NCBI GenBank assembly: GCA_013373175.1
Contig: JABXII010000027.1
Span: forward strand, 1 to 64,000
Direction of reading: 5' to 3'
Source of the DNA: Campylobacteraceae bacterium
Lineage (GTDB): Bacteria; Campylobacterota; Campylobacteria; Campylobacterales; Arcobacteraceae
Length of the DNA: 64,000 nucleotides
Position numbers and translations under genes: made by a program. Numbering within the stretch: position 1 is the stretch's first letter; every line of letters begins with the position of its first letter. Under the pieces are notes generated by a model. It was not told where the DNA came from, ran no database searches, and saw only the letters and a program-made list of their open reading frames with translations. Positions 25,911 to 35,094 of this stretch are shown here, piece after piece.

Positions 25911-27998
25911 TTAAAAACTATATTTAACACCAACTCCGAATCTTCTAGGTTCATTGAATCCTACCCACGATACACCTGGTTTAGACATATATGAACTTAC
26001 ACAATCTTCATCTGTAATATTATTGATATAACTAAATACATCAAAGTTTTTAGTTTTGTATCCTACTTTTATATTAGAAGTGATCCCTCCATTAGCTTCA
26101 ACTAAATCATCATTATTTGCTCCATCAATAAAAGTTGTTTTTCCTTTAGCATGAATATCAACTCTTCCATATAGACCTTTTTCTTGCATATATGCAAGAC
26201 CCAGACTTGCTGTATATCTTGGAGTACCTTCTATTCTTTCATCTTTGTAATCTCTTGTTCCATTGTTGTATTCATCATATTTTGCATCAATTAAACCAAA
26301 GGCTGCTGATAGTTGTACGTTATCAGTAATATAATATGAACCATCAAGTTCAAGACCTTGAGAATAGGCTTTTTCTGCATTACTTGTTGCAAAAATTGTT
26401 CCACCCATTAATTGTTTATAAACATGAATGTCTTTTATATCCATTCTAAATAGGGCAAGATTAATTGCATAATTTTCTCCTAAGTGTTTTAATCCAAGTT
26501 CATAATTAATTGATTTTTGTGCTTCAAAACTATTTTGTGAACTGTTGTCACTAGAAGGGTAGAAGTTAAATCCTCCAGGCATATATCCTTTTGAAACAGA
26601 GAAGTAACTAGAAGTGTCTTCATTTAAGTGATACATTAATGCAAGTTTTGGAAGAAATGTATTCCATGTTTTTTCATCAGTATAATTTACATCAGGATTA
26701 GAAGTACCTGCCCAACTAGATTTAGCTGTTACATCAATATCTTTTTTTATTCTTTGATATCGACCTCCTAAAGTTAATTCAAAATCTTCACCTAAAGGTA
26801 TCATTGTTTGTCCAAAGATAGCTTGTGTTTTACTGTTTGCATTTGAATAGGCATCACCTATATAAACACTTCCCATATAAAGTTGTTCTGCTCCAAATGG
26901 ACCTTGAGCTCTATCTTCTTTATCAAAGTATAAACCTGTAACCCATTTTATATCTTGATTTTTGCTTGAAAGTCTTAGTTCTTGAGTCCATGCTTTTAAC
27001 TCTGTATAATTAAACTGTCTTAATCCATCACTAGTAGTGTTTGAAGTATTATCTGTATCATACTCTCCATCAAAATCAACTCTTTTATGTGTTGTTATTG
27101 ATTCAAGTCTCATTTTCTCAAATTCATAGTTAAGATTAATACTTTCAGATTTTACTTTTGTTCTTTCGTAAGCTGGAACATCAAAGTTTACATTTTTGGC
27201 ATCTTCTCTTTTTAGTTTATTAATATCAATAGAAGGATCAGTACTGAATCCATCCATAAAATAGTCTTTTTTGTAATTATTAGTTAAAGTAACTTTTGCA
27301 GAGAATTTTTCATTTGGTTCAAAAAGTAAAAAAGCATTTGTTTTTCTATCTCTTTTTTTATTTGCATTATCATCCATTCCTGAATAATTGTTTGTAATCC
27401 AACCATCATCACTTTTAAAAGAACCATTGATTCCTGCAAAAAGTTTATTTTCAATTATTGCTCCACTTGTATAAAATGAAGTTTTATATAGATTATCACT
27501 TCCATATTCTGCTAAAACATTTCCACTCCACTCATTTGTGGGAGTTTTTGTTATTATATTAATAACAGCACCTATGGCATCTTTCCCATATAGTGTGCCT
27601 TGCGGTCCTCTTAAGACTTCAATTCTATCAATATTTTCTAGTGATGGGTCAAAATCAACCCTATCATAATAGGCTACTCCATCAACATAGATTACTATTG
27701 GATTGTTATTTGTAAACATTGAAGTGTTTAAACCTCTAAATGAACTCAATCCACCAGTTGTAGAGTTTTGGAAATTCATATTTGGAATTTCTCTTATTAC
27801 TTCAGAGATTTTTTTTATCCCTTTCTCTTCAATTACACTTTCGTCTAATACACTAATACTTTGAGGTACATCTTTGATGTTCTCTTCTACTTTATTTGCA
27901 GTTACGGTAATACTATCTAAGTTTGTAGATTTGTTATCGGCATAGATAAGCGTACTACAAACTAAAGATAGTAAAATGATTTTTTTATTAATTTTCAC
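25911..27998 (-). CDS. TonB-dependent siderophore receptor
   Basis: This is a 695-residue outer-membrane receptor. It has a signal peptide (about 1-20, IYA-DN), a TonB box (DSITVTANK, about 29-37), and a plug domain with KISEVIREIPNMNFQNSTTG and ATLYGKDAIGAVINIIT-like text (here GTLYGKDAIGAVINI). A 22-strand barrel follows, ending in the aromatic residue of GVGVKYSF. The last strands resemble FyuA/PfeA-type siderophore receptors. The start is GTG at 27998 with AAGG upstream. The gene is divergent from an AraC regulator. It heads the import operon downstream, although a dyad separates it from the ABC genes. Confidence 0.93.
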   Translation of the reverse strand: MKINKKIILLSLVCSTLIYADNKSTNLDSITVTANKVEENIKDVPQSISVLDESVIEEKGIKKISEVIREIPNMNFQNSTTGGLSSFRGLNTSMFTNNNPIVIYVDGVAYYDRVDFDPSLENIDRIEVLRGPQGTLYGKDAIGAVINIITKTPTNEWSGNVLAEYGSDNLYKTSFYTSGAIIENKLFAGINGSFKSDDGWITNNYSGMDDNANKKRDRKTNAFLLFEPNEKFSAKVTLTNNYKKDYFMDGFSTDPSIDINKLKREDAKNVNFDVPAYERTKVKSESINLNYEFEKMRLESITTHKRVDFDGEYDTDNTSNTTSDGLRQFNYTELKAWTQELRLSSKNQDIKWVTGLYFDKEDRAQGPFGAEQLYMGSVYIGDAYSNANSKTQAIFGQTMIPLGEDFELTLGGRYQRIKKDIDVTAKSSWAGTSNPDVNYTDEKTWNTFLPKLALMYHLNEDTSSYFSVSKGYMPGGFNFYPSSDNSSQNSFEAQKSINYELGLKHLGENYAINLALFRMDIKDIHVYKQLMGGTIFATSNAEKAYSQGLELDGSYYITDNVQLSAAFGLIDAKYDEYNNGTRDYKDERIEGTPRYTASLGLAYMQEKGLYGRVDIHAKGKTTFIDGANNDDLVEANGGITSNIKVGYKTKNFDVFSYINNITDEDCVSSYMSKPGVSWVGFNEPRRFGVGVKYSF

Positions 27999-28048
27999 TA
28001 GTTAACCTTCATTATAAAAACTTATGTTTAAAAATGATATGATTATAT

Positions 28049-28063
28049 TGATAATCATAATTA
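28049..28063. promoter_or_regulatory. Fur-box-like dyad in receptor/AraC intergenic region
   Basis: TGATAATCATAATTA differs from the 7-1-7 Fur pattern TGATAAT-N-ATTATCA at two positions. It sits 51 bases upstream of the receptor start (27998) and 57 bases upstream of the AraC start (28120), placed to control both divergent genes by iron. Confidence 0.6.
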
Positions 28064-28119
28064 TAAACAAATATATTTTTAATATATGTGGATTATTTTT
28101 TAGTATAAAGGTATTTTTT

Positions 28120-29100
28120 ATGTCATATAAACTAAATCTGGAAAATTTTGATGAGTTTATGCTTGAATCAGATAGTTCAAAAACAATAAATTTTCAATTG
28201 CCAAAAAATTTAGGTAACTTTACAAGTAAAAAAGAGATAGTAAATAAAGATATTGTTATGTTTAAAACAGATACTAGCATAAATGAAAGACTAACAATAA
28301 ATTCAAAATCTTTTATTTCAGGACTTTCCATTCTTGTTAATTTAGATGGAGAGTATAGGTATTATGATAAAAGTAATAATAGTACTTTAGATATTAAAAA
28401 AAATAGCGTATTTACTAAATATGTAAATGAATATGATTCTGTTATAGATTTTAATAATAGTTCTAGAAGCAATAATTTATGTCTTATTTTAAGAGATGAG
28501 TTTTTGGAAAAATATTTTTTAAATAAGATAGAAAGAAAAGATGAGTTACTATTAAATTATAAAAACAATATCTCTACAAACTTTCAAAAAAACTTTGAAA
28601 ACTATAAAATTATATCTCTTGCAAAAGATTTATATAACTCTCCTTTTGAAGGTGAATTAAATGATTTATATACTCAAAGTAAAGTCTTTGAATTGGTATA
28701 TGAAGAGTTAACTACTATTTTAAAAGAGCAAAATGATTTATGTCCTTGTGGATGTTCTAAAATAAATTATGAAGATAAAATTGCTTTACACAAAGCAAAA
28801 GAGTTAATAGAAAAAGCAGATGACTTTTATACTTTAGAACAACTTTGCAAAAAAGTGGCAATAAACGAGTTTAAATTAAAATTTGGATTTAAAGAACTTT
28901 TTAATACAACACCTGGAGCTTTAGTACTAAAAACTAGAATGCAAAAAGCAAAAGCTTTATTAAGTACAGGTGAATATAACATCTCAGAGGTTTCAACTAT
29001 GGTTGGATATAAGCATCAACAAAGTTTTTCAACTGCTTTTTTTAAACATTTTGGAGTTCTTCCTAAAGATGTGATGAAAACAAGGAAGTACTACTATTAA
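28120..29100 (+). CDS. AraC-family regulator of siderophore uptake (PchR-like)
   Basis: The product has 326 residues from the ATG at 28120. The frame extends 32 codons upstream, but that part covers the Fur-like site, while AAAGG lies 8 bases before this ATG. The C-terminal two-helix-turn-helix domain (about 225-325) reads LEQLCKKVAINEFKLKFGFKELF and then ISEVSTMVGYKHQQSFSTAFFKHFGVLPKDV. The N-terminal part is a probable siderophore-sensing domain as in PchR and YbtA. A CPCGCSK motif at the domain junction (about 209-215) could bind metal. It is likely an activator of the divergent receptor operon. Confidence 0.88.
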   Translation: MSYKLNLENFDEFMLESDSSKTINFQLPKNLGNFTSKKEIVNKDIVMFKTDTSINERLTINSKSFISGLSILVNLDGEYRYYDKSNNSTLDIKKNSVFTKYVNEYDSVIDFNNSSRSNNLCLILRDEFLEKYFLNKIERKDELLLNYKNNISTNFQKNFENYKIISLAKDLYNSPFEGELNDLYTQSKVFELVYEELTTILKEQNDLCPCGCSKINYEDKIALHKAKELIEKADDFYTLEQLCKKVAINEFKLKFGFKELFNTTPGALVLKTRMQKAKALLSTGEYNISEVSTMVGYKHQQSFSTAFFKHFGVLPKDVMKTRKYYY

Positions 29101-30896
29101 AACTTATCTTCATATGTATTTTTGATTTCTAAGAATTTGTCTAGATTTTCTAAAAACAGATCTACTAATACAGGATCAAAATGTTTAGCTTTTTCTTCTT
29201 TAAGAAGTTTGATTATTCTATCTAATTCCCAAGCTTTTTTATAAGGTCTTTCATGAGCTAAGGCATCAAAAACATCACAAATTGCAGTAATTCTTCCAAA
29301 AATATGAATTTCTTCACCTTTTAATCCTCTAGGATAACCACTTCCATCCCATTTTTCATGATGTTCATAAGCAACAATAGCTGAAGCTTTAAGTGTGTCT
29401 CTTGAAGAGTTTTTAAGAAGGTCATAACCAATATTAACATGATCTTTCATTATTTCGTATTCTTGGGGTGTAAGTTTAGCTGGCTTATTTAAAATAGAAT
29501 CAGGTATTCCAACTTTTCCTATATCATGCATAGGACTTGCAAGCCTTAAAATTTCTGCTTCTTCTTTTGATAATCCAAATTTAAGAGCAAGTAGTTTTGA
29601 GTATTCTGCAACACGTTTTACATGGAAGCCAGTCTCTTTAGATCTTGTTTCTCCAATCTCACCCATTGTATAAATTATTTCTCTTTGAGTCTCTTCAAGT
29701 TCTTCATGTAATTCTATTACTTTTGTTATATCAAGTCTTATGCAAAGATATTCAATAAGATTGCCATTTAAATCTTTAATTGCAACAATAGTTGAAATAT
29801 AGTGAATATCTTTTTTATCTTTAGTTAGTCCTTTTAGTTGACCTTTCCATACGCCATTGTCTTTTGCTTGGACAAAAGCTTCTTCAATAAATTCTTTTGG
29901 TGTATCAGGGTGTTTAATTGTCCAATAAGATTCTCCCTCAAGCTCCTCTTTTGTAAACCCAGTTAGTTCACAAAACATTTTATTGATATATTTGATTTGC
30001 ATATCACTTGTAACTCTTAAAATAATACTACTTTTATTAAAGGCTTCTTCATATATTTTTGATAAGGAAGAAGCTTCATTATATTTTATTGAAGCTTTTT
30101 GATACTGTTCTTCTAATTTTAACTTTGTTTCTTCTAATTCTGTAATATCAGAACGAACTGCAATAAACTCAATAATATTGTTATCAATATCTAAAATAGG
30201 ATTTATTACAGTTTTTACATAATAAGCACTTCCGTCTTTCTTTTTGTTTTTAATATTGCCATACCAAGGTTTTTTTAAAACTTTGATAGTCTTCCACATA
30301 TCTTCAAAAAGTTCTTTTGGTGTATCTTCATGTCTTACAATATTGTGTGAATTTCCAATAAGCTCTTCTTTTTTGTAGCCAGAAATTGACTCAAATTGTT
30401 CATTTACAAAAGTTATAACTCCTTTTGCATTTGTTTTTGAAACAATAGAACTTAAATCAACGGTTTTTTTATACTCTTCTAAAAGATTATCTATGTTCTC
30501 TTTATCTTTTCTTATATCAACTAAAGAGGATACTTTTTCCATATTTTCGAATAATTCTGTTAGGTTTATAGGTTTAGTTACATAAGAATCAATACTCATT
30601 TTTATTGCTTCAACTAAGTAAGTTGATTCATTAAAGGCAGTAAGTAAAATAATTTTTGCATAAGGATTGAGTTCTCTAATCTTTTTGCTCATAGCAATAC
30701 CATCTAAAATAGGCATTTTTATATCTGTTAAAACTAAGTCAGGTTTATACTCTTTATAAAGTTTTAAACCTTCTTCTCCATTTTCAGCAATATAAAGTTT
30801 AGTTACATGGTAATCTAAAATTTGAGATAATTCTTCTCTTGTATGAATATCATCTTCAACATAAAGTAATGAGATATTAAGTTTGTTATTAAACAC
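29097..30896 (-). CDS. Response regulator with two PAS domains and HD-GYP output
   Basis: This is a 599-residue c-di-GMP phosphodiesterase candidate. The order is: receiver (about 8-122, phospho-acceptor D58 in LVLTDIKMPILDG); an Aer-like PAS (about 150-255) with R188-H189-x-D191 in NIVRHEDTP; a second PAS (about 285-395, SIILRVTSDMQIKYINKMF); and the HD-GYP domain (about 405-585) with HDIGKVGIP near 457 and HHEKWDGSGYPRGLKG near 510-525. The HD and GYP residues are intact. The start is GTG with a weak ribosome site. Its stop overlaps the convergent AraC gene by 4 bases. No kinase is adjacent. Confidence 0.92.
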   Translation of the reverse strand: MFNNKLNISLLYVEDDIHTREELSQILDYHVTKLYIAENGEEGLKLYKEYKPDLVLTDIKMPILDGIAMSKKIRELNPYAKIILLTAFNESTYLVEAIKMSIDSYVTKPINLTELFENMEKVSSLVDIRKDKENIDNLLEEYKKTVDLSSIVSKTNAKGVITFVNEQFESISGYKKEELIGNSHNIVRHEDTPKELFEDMWKTIKVLKKPWYGNIKNKKKDGSAYYVKTVINPILDIDNNIIEFIAVRSDITELEETKLKLEEQYQKASIKYNEASSLSKIYEEAFNKSSIILRVTSDMQIKYINKMFCELTGFTKEELEGESYWTIKHPDTPKEFIEEAFVQAKDNGVWKGQLKGLTKDKKDIHYISTIVAIKDLNGNLIEYLCIRLDITKVIELHEELEETQREIIYTMGEIGETRSKETGFHVKRVAEYSKLLALKFGLSKEEAEILRLASPMHDIGKVGIPDSILNKPAKLTPQEYEIMKDHVNIGYDLLKNSSRDTLKASAIVAYEHHEKWDGSGYPRGLKGEEIHIFGRITAICDVFDALAHERPYKKAWELDRIIKLLKEEKAKHFDPVLVDLFLENLDKFLEIKNTYEDKF

Positions 30897-30957
30897 TTTG
30901 AATACACCTATATAATAATTTCATAGATTTTATTAAAGTCTTAGTTAATCATTGGTT

Positions 30958-30984
30958 AAAAAGATACCTTTTGACGGTATTTTT
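30958..30984 (-). terminator. Terminator of the TonB energising operon
   Basis: On the minus strand AAAAATACC pairs with GGTATCTTTTT (one G-T pair) around a 7-base loop. The 3' arm ends in five T, about 62 bases after the TPR gene. A second small palindrome (AGAGTTAACTCT, 31042-31053) overlaps the TPR stop codon. Confidence 0.65.
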
Positions 30985-31045
30985 AATTAATAATATTAGA
31001 AAAGTATAAATAGTTACATTTTAATTACTATTTAAGCCTAAAGAG

Positions 31046-32218
31046 TTAACTCTCTAAGCTTTTTAAAATACTTCTTGCTCTTTTCTTTTGGTAAGGGTTT
31101 TTAACTACTTGTTTTAAGATTTTAATAGAAGCTTCTTTATCATCTAGTTCGTAAAAGCATAGTGCCTTTAATATCTCTTTTTCTCCAGCAGTTTTAGAGT
31201 TTCTTTTTGTTTTTATTGTATTTAAAGTAGAAATACTACTTTTGAACTCTTGCTTTTGATAATATAAATTAGCAAGGATTAGTTTATATTTGTTTTCATT
31301 GCCATACTTTGACGTTTCAATTTTTTTGATTGCTTGGTCAATATCTTTTGCATTTACATGTGTTGAAACAAGTAGTTCAAATATCTTTTTATCTTCTTTT
31401 ATTAAACCAGTTTCTACAGCTTTTGTAAGTAAGTCGTTTGCTTTTTTATAAACACCATTTTGTAATGAGATATTTATAAAATATAAAATATTGTTTTTAT
31501 TTTTTAAAACGCCATTTTTATAAGCTAATTCTAGAGTTGCTAAAGAGTCTTTTAGTCTATTTTTTTCTTGATATAAAGAGGCAAGTTGAACCCAATAACT
31601 TTCGTTGTCACTAAAAAGTTTAACCATGATTTCCATAGTTTTTATTGCATTATTATAATCTTTTACTTCAACATAAGAAGAATAAAGGATTTTATACCAA
31701 GATTCTTTGATTTTCTTTTTAGATGAGAAATACTTTTTTGAATACTCTATACTTTTTTTGTATTTTTTATCATAATAATAAGCTAGTATAAGTGTTTCGT
31801 AAACATCATTTTTCTTTAAAACTTTGCTATTTAAAAGTTTACTTGAAAGATTAATACTTGGTTTATATTTTTCTAATGATAAATAAATTTTTGATAGTGA
31901 AAATTTGATTTTATCAATGCTGTCTTTTTCAAAAGCATTGTATTTTATAATTTGTTCATATGTTTTTGCAACTTTTTTGTAGTTGTCATTATGAATATAT
32001 ATATTACTTAATGTTTGTAAGATATATGACTTCTCATAATCATTTTTAGAATCACCTTTTAATAGTTCTTCTAGCATTTTTTTTGAAGTTTTATAATCTT
32101 CTTTTTCTATTAATTTTTGTGCTTTCATTAAGCTATTGTATGTACTTTTTGACATATGCATTTTTGCAAATGCACTACTGTAAAAACAAAGGAACACTAT
32201 TAACAATATTTTTTTCAT
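31046..32218 (-). CDS. Secreted TPR-repeat protein of the TonB operon
   Basis: This 390-residue protein has a signal peptide (MKKILLIVFLCFYSSAFA, about 1-18) followed by repeated helical pairs typical of TPR (YKTSKKMLEELLKGDSKN, YKKVAKTYEQIIKYNAFEKD, YNNAIKTMEIMVKLFSDNES, EFKSSISTLNTIKTKRNSKT). It is periplasmic. A TPR protein closes the TtpC-ExbB2-ExbD2-TonB2 operons of Vibrio, and its position here, 5 bases after tonB, is the same. There it supports TonB function in ferric-siderophore transport. It is the last gene before the terminator. Confidence 0.87.
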   Translation of the reverse strand: MKKILLIVFLCFYSSAFAKMHMSKSTYNSLMKAQKLIEKEDYKTSKKMLEELLKGDSKNDYEKSYILQTLSNIYIHNDNYKKVAKTYEQIIKYNAFEKDSIDKIKFSLSKIYLSLEKYKPSINLSSKLLNSKVLKKNDVYETLILAYYYDKKYKKSIEYSKKYFSSKKKIKESWYKILYSSYVEVKDYNNAIKTMEIMVKLFSDNESYWVQLASLYQEKNRLKDSLATLELAYKNGVLKNKNNILYFINISLQNGVYKKANDLLTKAVETGLIKEDKKIFELLVSTHVNAKDIDQAIKKIETSKYGNENKYKLILANLYYQKQEFKSSISTLNTIKTKRNSKTAGEKEILKALCFYELDDKEASIKILKQVVKNPYQKKRARSILKSLES

Positions 32219-32223
32219 CTTAA

Positions 32224-32850
32224 CTACCTTGCTAATCTAAAGTTAAATGTGATTGTTGCATTTTTAAAACTTCCTGCAATATCATCTTTTGAAGGTTTAA
32301 ATCTCCATCTTTTGATAGCTTTGATTGAAGCTTCATCAAATACACCTTTAGGGTTTGAATCAACAACTTGTACACCTGATACAAAACCACTAGAATCAAT
32401 CTTAAATGTTAGTTGAACAAAACCTTCTTGTCTTCTTATTTTTGCACGTCTTGGATATCTTGGATTTACTCTTTTAAGTGCAGTTAACATATTTGCATCT
32501 AAAAGATTTGAACCAATATTTATTTTGGCACCTGTTAAAGAATTGATTGAAGAGATATCAATATTTTGTCTAATATCTAAAGGCTTAATTTTCACATTTT
32601 TATTTAGTTCTTGATTTAATTGTGTTTTTAATTCTAATTTTTTTGGTTCTACTTTTTTAATTGGCTCTTTAGGTTTAACTCTTTTTTTCTTTTCAATAAC
32701 CGTATCTTTTTTATCTCTTAAATAAGTAAGTTGTATAGGTTTTGTCTCTTTTTTTATATGTTCACTTTGAGTTGATGTCATTTTTTGCATCAATACAAAC
32801 ATTGCAATTGAGATAACAAGAGATACGACTACAGCTATTAATATTCTCAT
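32224..32850 (-). CDS. tonB: TonB energy-transducing protein (TonB2 type)
   Basis: The product has 208 residues with one N-terminal membrane helix (about 3-21) and a Lys/Pro-rich linker (VKPKEPIKKVEPKKLELK) across the periplasm. The TonB C-terminal domain at about 125-207 includes NPRYPRRAKIRRQEGFVQL and DEASIKAIKRWRFKPS. The short length fits TonB2-like proteins that need an extra TPR or TtpC partner. It carries proton-motive energy from ExbBD to outer-membrane receptors, four of which are encoded in this window. It sits directly after exbD. Confidence 0.93.
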   Translation of the reverse strand: MRILIAVVVSLVISIAMFVLMQKMTSTQSEHIKKETKPIQLTYLRDKKDTVIEKKKRVKPKEPIKKVEPKKLELKTQLNQELNKNVKIKPLDIRQNIDISSINSLTGAKINIGSNLLDANMLTALKRVNPRYPRRAKIRRQEGFVQLTFKIDSSGFVSGVQVVDSNPKGVFDEASIKAIKRWRFKPSKDDIAGSFKNATITFNFRLAR

Positions 32851-32851
32851 T

Positions 32852-33256
32852 TTAATTCTTTAGTGTAGAAATAGATATATTTGTAATTCCAGCAAGTCTT
32901 ACTTGGTCCATAACTTTAACAAGTACACCTGTTCTTGCATCTTTGTCTGATTGAACTACAACACTACTTTGCGTATTTGAAGCTTTAAGTCTTTCTATGT
33001 TTGATCTAATTGCTCTAATATCAACCATTCTTTTGTCAATCCATATTTCATCATTATTTTTAATAGCTATTAAGATATTTGCTTCTGCTTTTTGTTGACT
33101 TGTTTTTGCACTTGGTCTATTTACTTCAATTCCTGCTTCTTTTACAAAAGAGGTTGTAACAATAAAGAAAATTAACATAATAAAAACAACATCAAGCATT
33201 GGTGTTAAGTTTATTTCTGTCTCTTCTTTATTGCTTTTTTGTGAAAATCTTCTCAT
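32852..33256 (-). CDS. exbD: Biopolymer transport protein ExbD
   Basis: The product has 134 residues with one membrane helix (about 21-40) preceded by INLTPMLDVVFIMLIFFIVTT. The Asp in PMLDVVFIML (about residue 23) is the conserved proton-handling residue of ExbD/TolR. A periplasmic alpha/beta domain follows (VVVQSDKDARTGVLVKVMDQVRLAGI). It is one base away from both exbB2 and tonB genes, so translation is probably coupled. Confidence 0.95.
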   Translation of the reverse strand: MRRFSQKSNKEETEINLTPMLDVVFIMLIFFIVTTSFVKEAGIEVNRPSAKTSQQKAEANILIAIKNNDEIWIDKRMVDIRAIRSNIERLKASNTQSSVVVQSDKDARTGVLVKVMDQVRLAGITNISISTLKN

Positions 33257-33257
33257 T

Positions 33258-33776
33258 TTATAAAACCTTTGATATTTCTAAATATAACTTATCTGTATGG
33301 TACTTTATTGATAGTTCTAATTTTTTTTCAAATAGTATTCCACTAAGAGCAACTACCATTCCTGCCATTGTTGGAATTGTTGCCATTGATACACCATTTG
33401 CCATTGATTTTACATTACTAGTACCACTTAGTGCCATTACATCAAATACTTCAATCATTCCTGTAACAGTTCCTAATAAACCAACTAATGGACAAACTAT
33501 AATCAAGGTCTTTATAAAGCTAAGACCTGATTTTAGTTTGATGTTTGATTCTTCAATTAAATATTTTTTTATCTCTTCTTTAAACTTTTGATTAAATTCA
33601 TTTTGTGATAATTCTTGCTTTAAAGCTTTTGCATATTTTTTATATTCAAAGCTAATGTAAATATATCTTTCTATAAGCAATGCCCAAAGGAATAGAGCAA
33701 TTGCAAATACAATATATAAAACAAAACCACCTTTATCAAAAAAGTTAAAGAAGTTATCTATGTATAAATCAATCAT
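33258..33776 (-). CDS. exbB: ExbB2 proton-channel protein (short form)
   Basis: This 172-residue MotA/TolQ/ExbB-family protein has three hydrophobic helices (about 17-35, 88-110 and 133-152) and the core GLSFIKTLIIVCPLVGLLGTVTGMIEVFD, which lines the ion path with ExbD. It is the second ExbB-type protein in the operon, as in the Vibrio TonB2 system, where a short ExbB2 works with the longer TtpC. Gaps to neighbours are one base each. Confidence 0.93.
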   Translation of the reverse strand: MIDLYIDNFFNFFDKGGFVLYIVFAIALFLWALLIERYIYISFEYKKYAKALKQELSQNEFNQKFKEEIKKYLIEESNIKLKSGLSFIKTLIIVCPLVGLLGTVTGMIEVFDVMALSGTSNVKSMANGVSMATIPTMAGMVVALSGILFEKKLELSIKYHTDKLYLEISKVL

Positions 33777-33777
33777 G

Positions 33778-35094
33778 TTATTTTAATGTTTTTGCTAACA
33801 TTCCTATACTTTGCTCTTCTAATACAGATACAATAGCTTCAGCTTTTGAAGAAATATATGTATATGCGAAAAGTAAAGGAATAGCTGTAACAAGACCTAA
33901 AACAGTAGTGATAAGTGCAGTTGAAATTCCACCTGCCATAAGTTTTGGGTCACCTGTACCAAATAAAGTAATAGCTTGGAAAGTTGCAATCATACCTGTA
34001 ACAGTTCCTAATAATCCAAGTAATGGAGTAACTGCTGCAAGAAGTTTTACAAAGCTTTGACCTTTTTTGATATGATTTGTCTCTTTTAAAATTGCTTCAC
34101 CAATTTTTATTTCTAAATCACTAATTGAGTTATTTACGTTTTTATAAAATACTCCTGCAATTTTTCCTAAAGAGTTTGTATCATCATAGTTTTCTAAGTT
34201 CTTTTGTTGTTTTTTTATTTTTTTATGAACTATATTTAAGAATACAATCTTATAAGCTGCAAATAGTAAACCTAAAACACCAAGAGTGATAATGATATAT
34301 CCTACAATTCCACCTTGATTAATTCTATCCATGATTGTTGGATTATTTCCAAGCATTTCAAAAAGAGTTCCTCTTGTAGGGTCAACAAGTGCTTGTTTTA
34401 TTTCATTTGAACTTTGCTCAAACTCTTTTGCATTTGAAATATCTCCTGAAGAAGGTTGTGTTGATAGTTCAATTAGTGAGTTTATATCATTTGAATATTT
34501 TAAGAAATTTCCATTTGAAAAAGCAGAAAATACACCAACTCTTGTAACATCTTGAATATTTCTTTCACCATTTTGTAAAATAACATTTGCTTGATATGTT
34601 GATACTTTTCCACTTTGAATAATTTCATCTAACATTGTATGCCAAAATGAAGTTAACTCTTCAATTGTTGGTAACTTTTTAGAGTTAGAGAATTTTGTAA
34701 AAATCTCTTCTTTTTGTGGAAATTGTGAAGCAGTAAAACTTCTTTGGTAGTTTGTTAAAAAGTCTGCTGATGTTTGTCTTACACTTCCAAACATCTCTCC
34801 TAAATCACCAATTTTTATATTTAACTCTGCTTCTTTTTGAGTTAAAACTTCTTCATTTGCTTCAATAAGTTTTTTAAGTCTATTTGTTTGAGCATTTTCT
34901 TGTCTTAATTCTTTTTTTACATTTTCTAATAGAATTTTTTGTTGGTTTTTATTTTCAACAAACTCTTTTAATCTTTTTTTCTCATCTATAATCTCTTTAT
35001 TTGATGTTTGTTTAACGCTATTTAATAAGTTTTCTAAATCAAGAGCAAAACTTGAGTTTATAATTAATAGTGTTGCTAAAATATATTTAATCAT
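33778..35094 (-). CDS. TtpC-like long ExbB protein
   Basis: The product has 438 residues. It has a signal peptide (about 1-17) and a long periplasmic coiled coil (about 18-130, with QKILLENVKKELRQENAQTNRLKKLIEANEEV-type heptads). An alpha region follows, then a membrane helix at about 262-282 and the ExbB/TolQ channel core at about 335-430 (SFVKLLAAVTPLLGLLGTVTGMIATFQ, ISTALITTVLGLVTAIPLL). The N-terminal extension before an ExbB core is the hallmark of TtpC, the extra component of TonB2 systems. The start codon overlaps the DUF3450 gene stop (TAATG). Confidence 0.92.
   Translation of the reverse strand: MIKYILATLLIINSSFALDLENLLNSVKQTSNKEIIDEKKRLKEFVENKNQQKILLENVKKELRQENAQTNRLKKLIEANEEVLTQKEAELNIKIGDLGEMFGSVRQTSADFLTNYQRSFTASQFPQKEEIFTKFSNSKKLPTIEELTSFWHTMLDEIIQSGKVSTYQANVILQNGERNIQDVTRVGVFSAFSNGNFLKYSNDINSLIELSTQPSSGDISNAKEFEQSSNEIKQALVDPTRGTLFEMLGNNPTIMDRINQGGIVGYIIITLGVLGLLFAAYKIVFLNIVHKKIKKQQKNLENYDDTNSLGKIAGVFYKNVNNSISDLEIKIGEAILKETNHIKKGQSFVKLLAAVTPLLGLLGTVTGMIATFQAITLFGTGDPKLMAGGISTALITTVLGLVTAIPLLFAYTYISSKAEAIVSVLEEQSIGMLAKTLK

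Noticed and set aside
28024-28119. N-terminal extension of the AraC regulator
   Set aside because: The stretch is translated as poly-Ile/Lys text and covers a Fur-like box; AAAGG fits the ATG at 28120.
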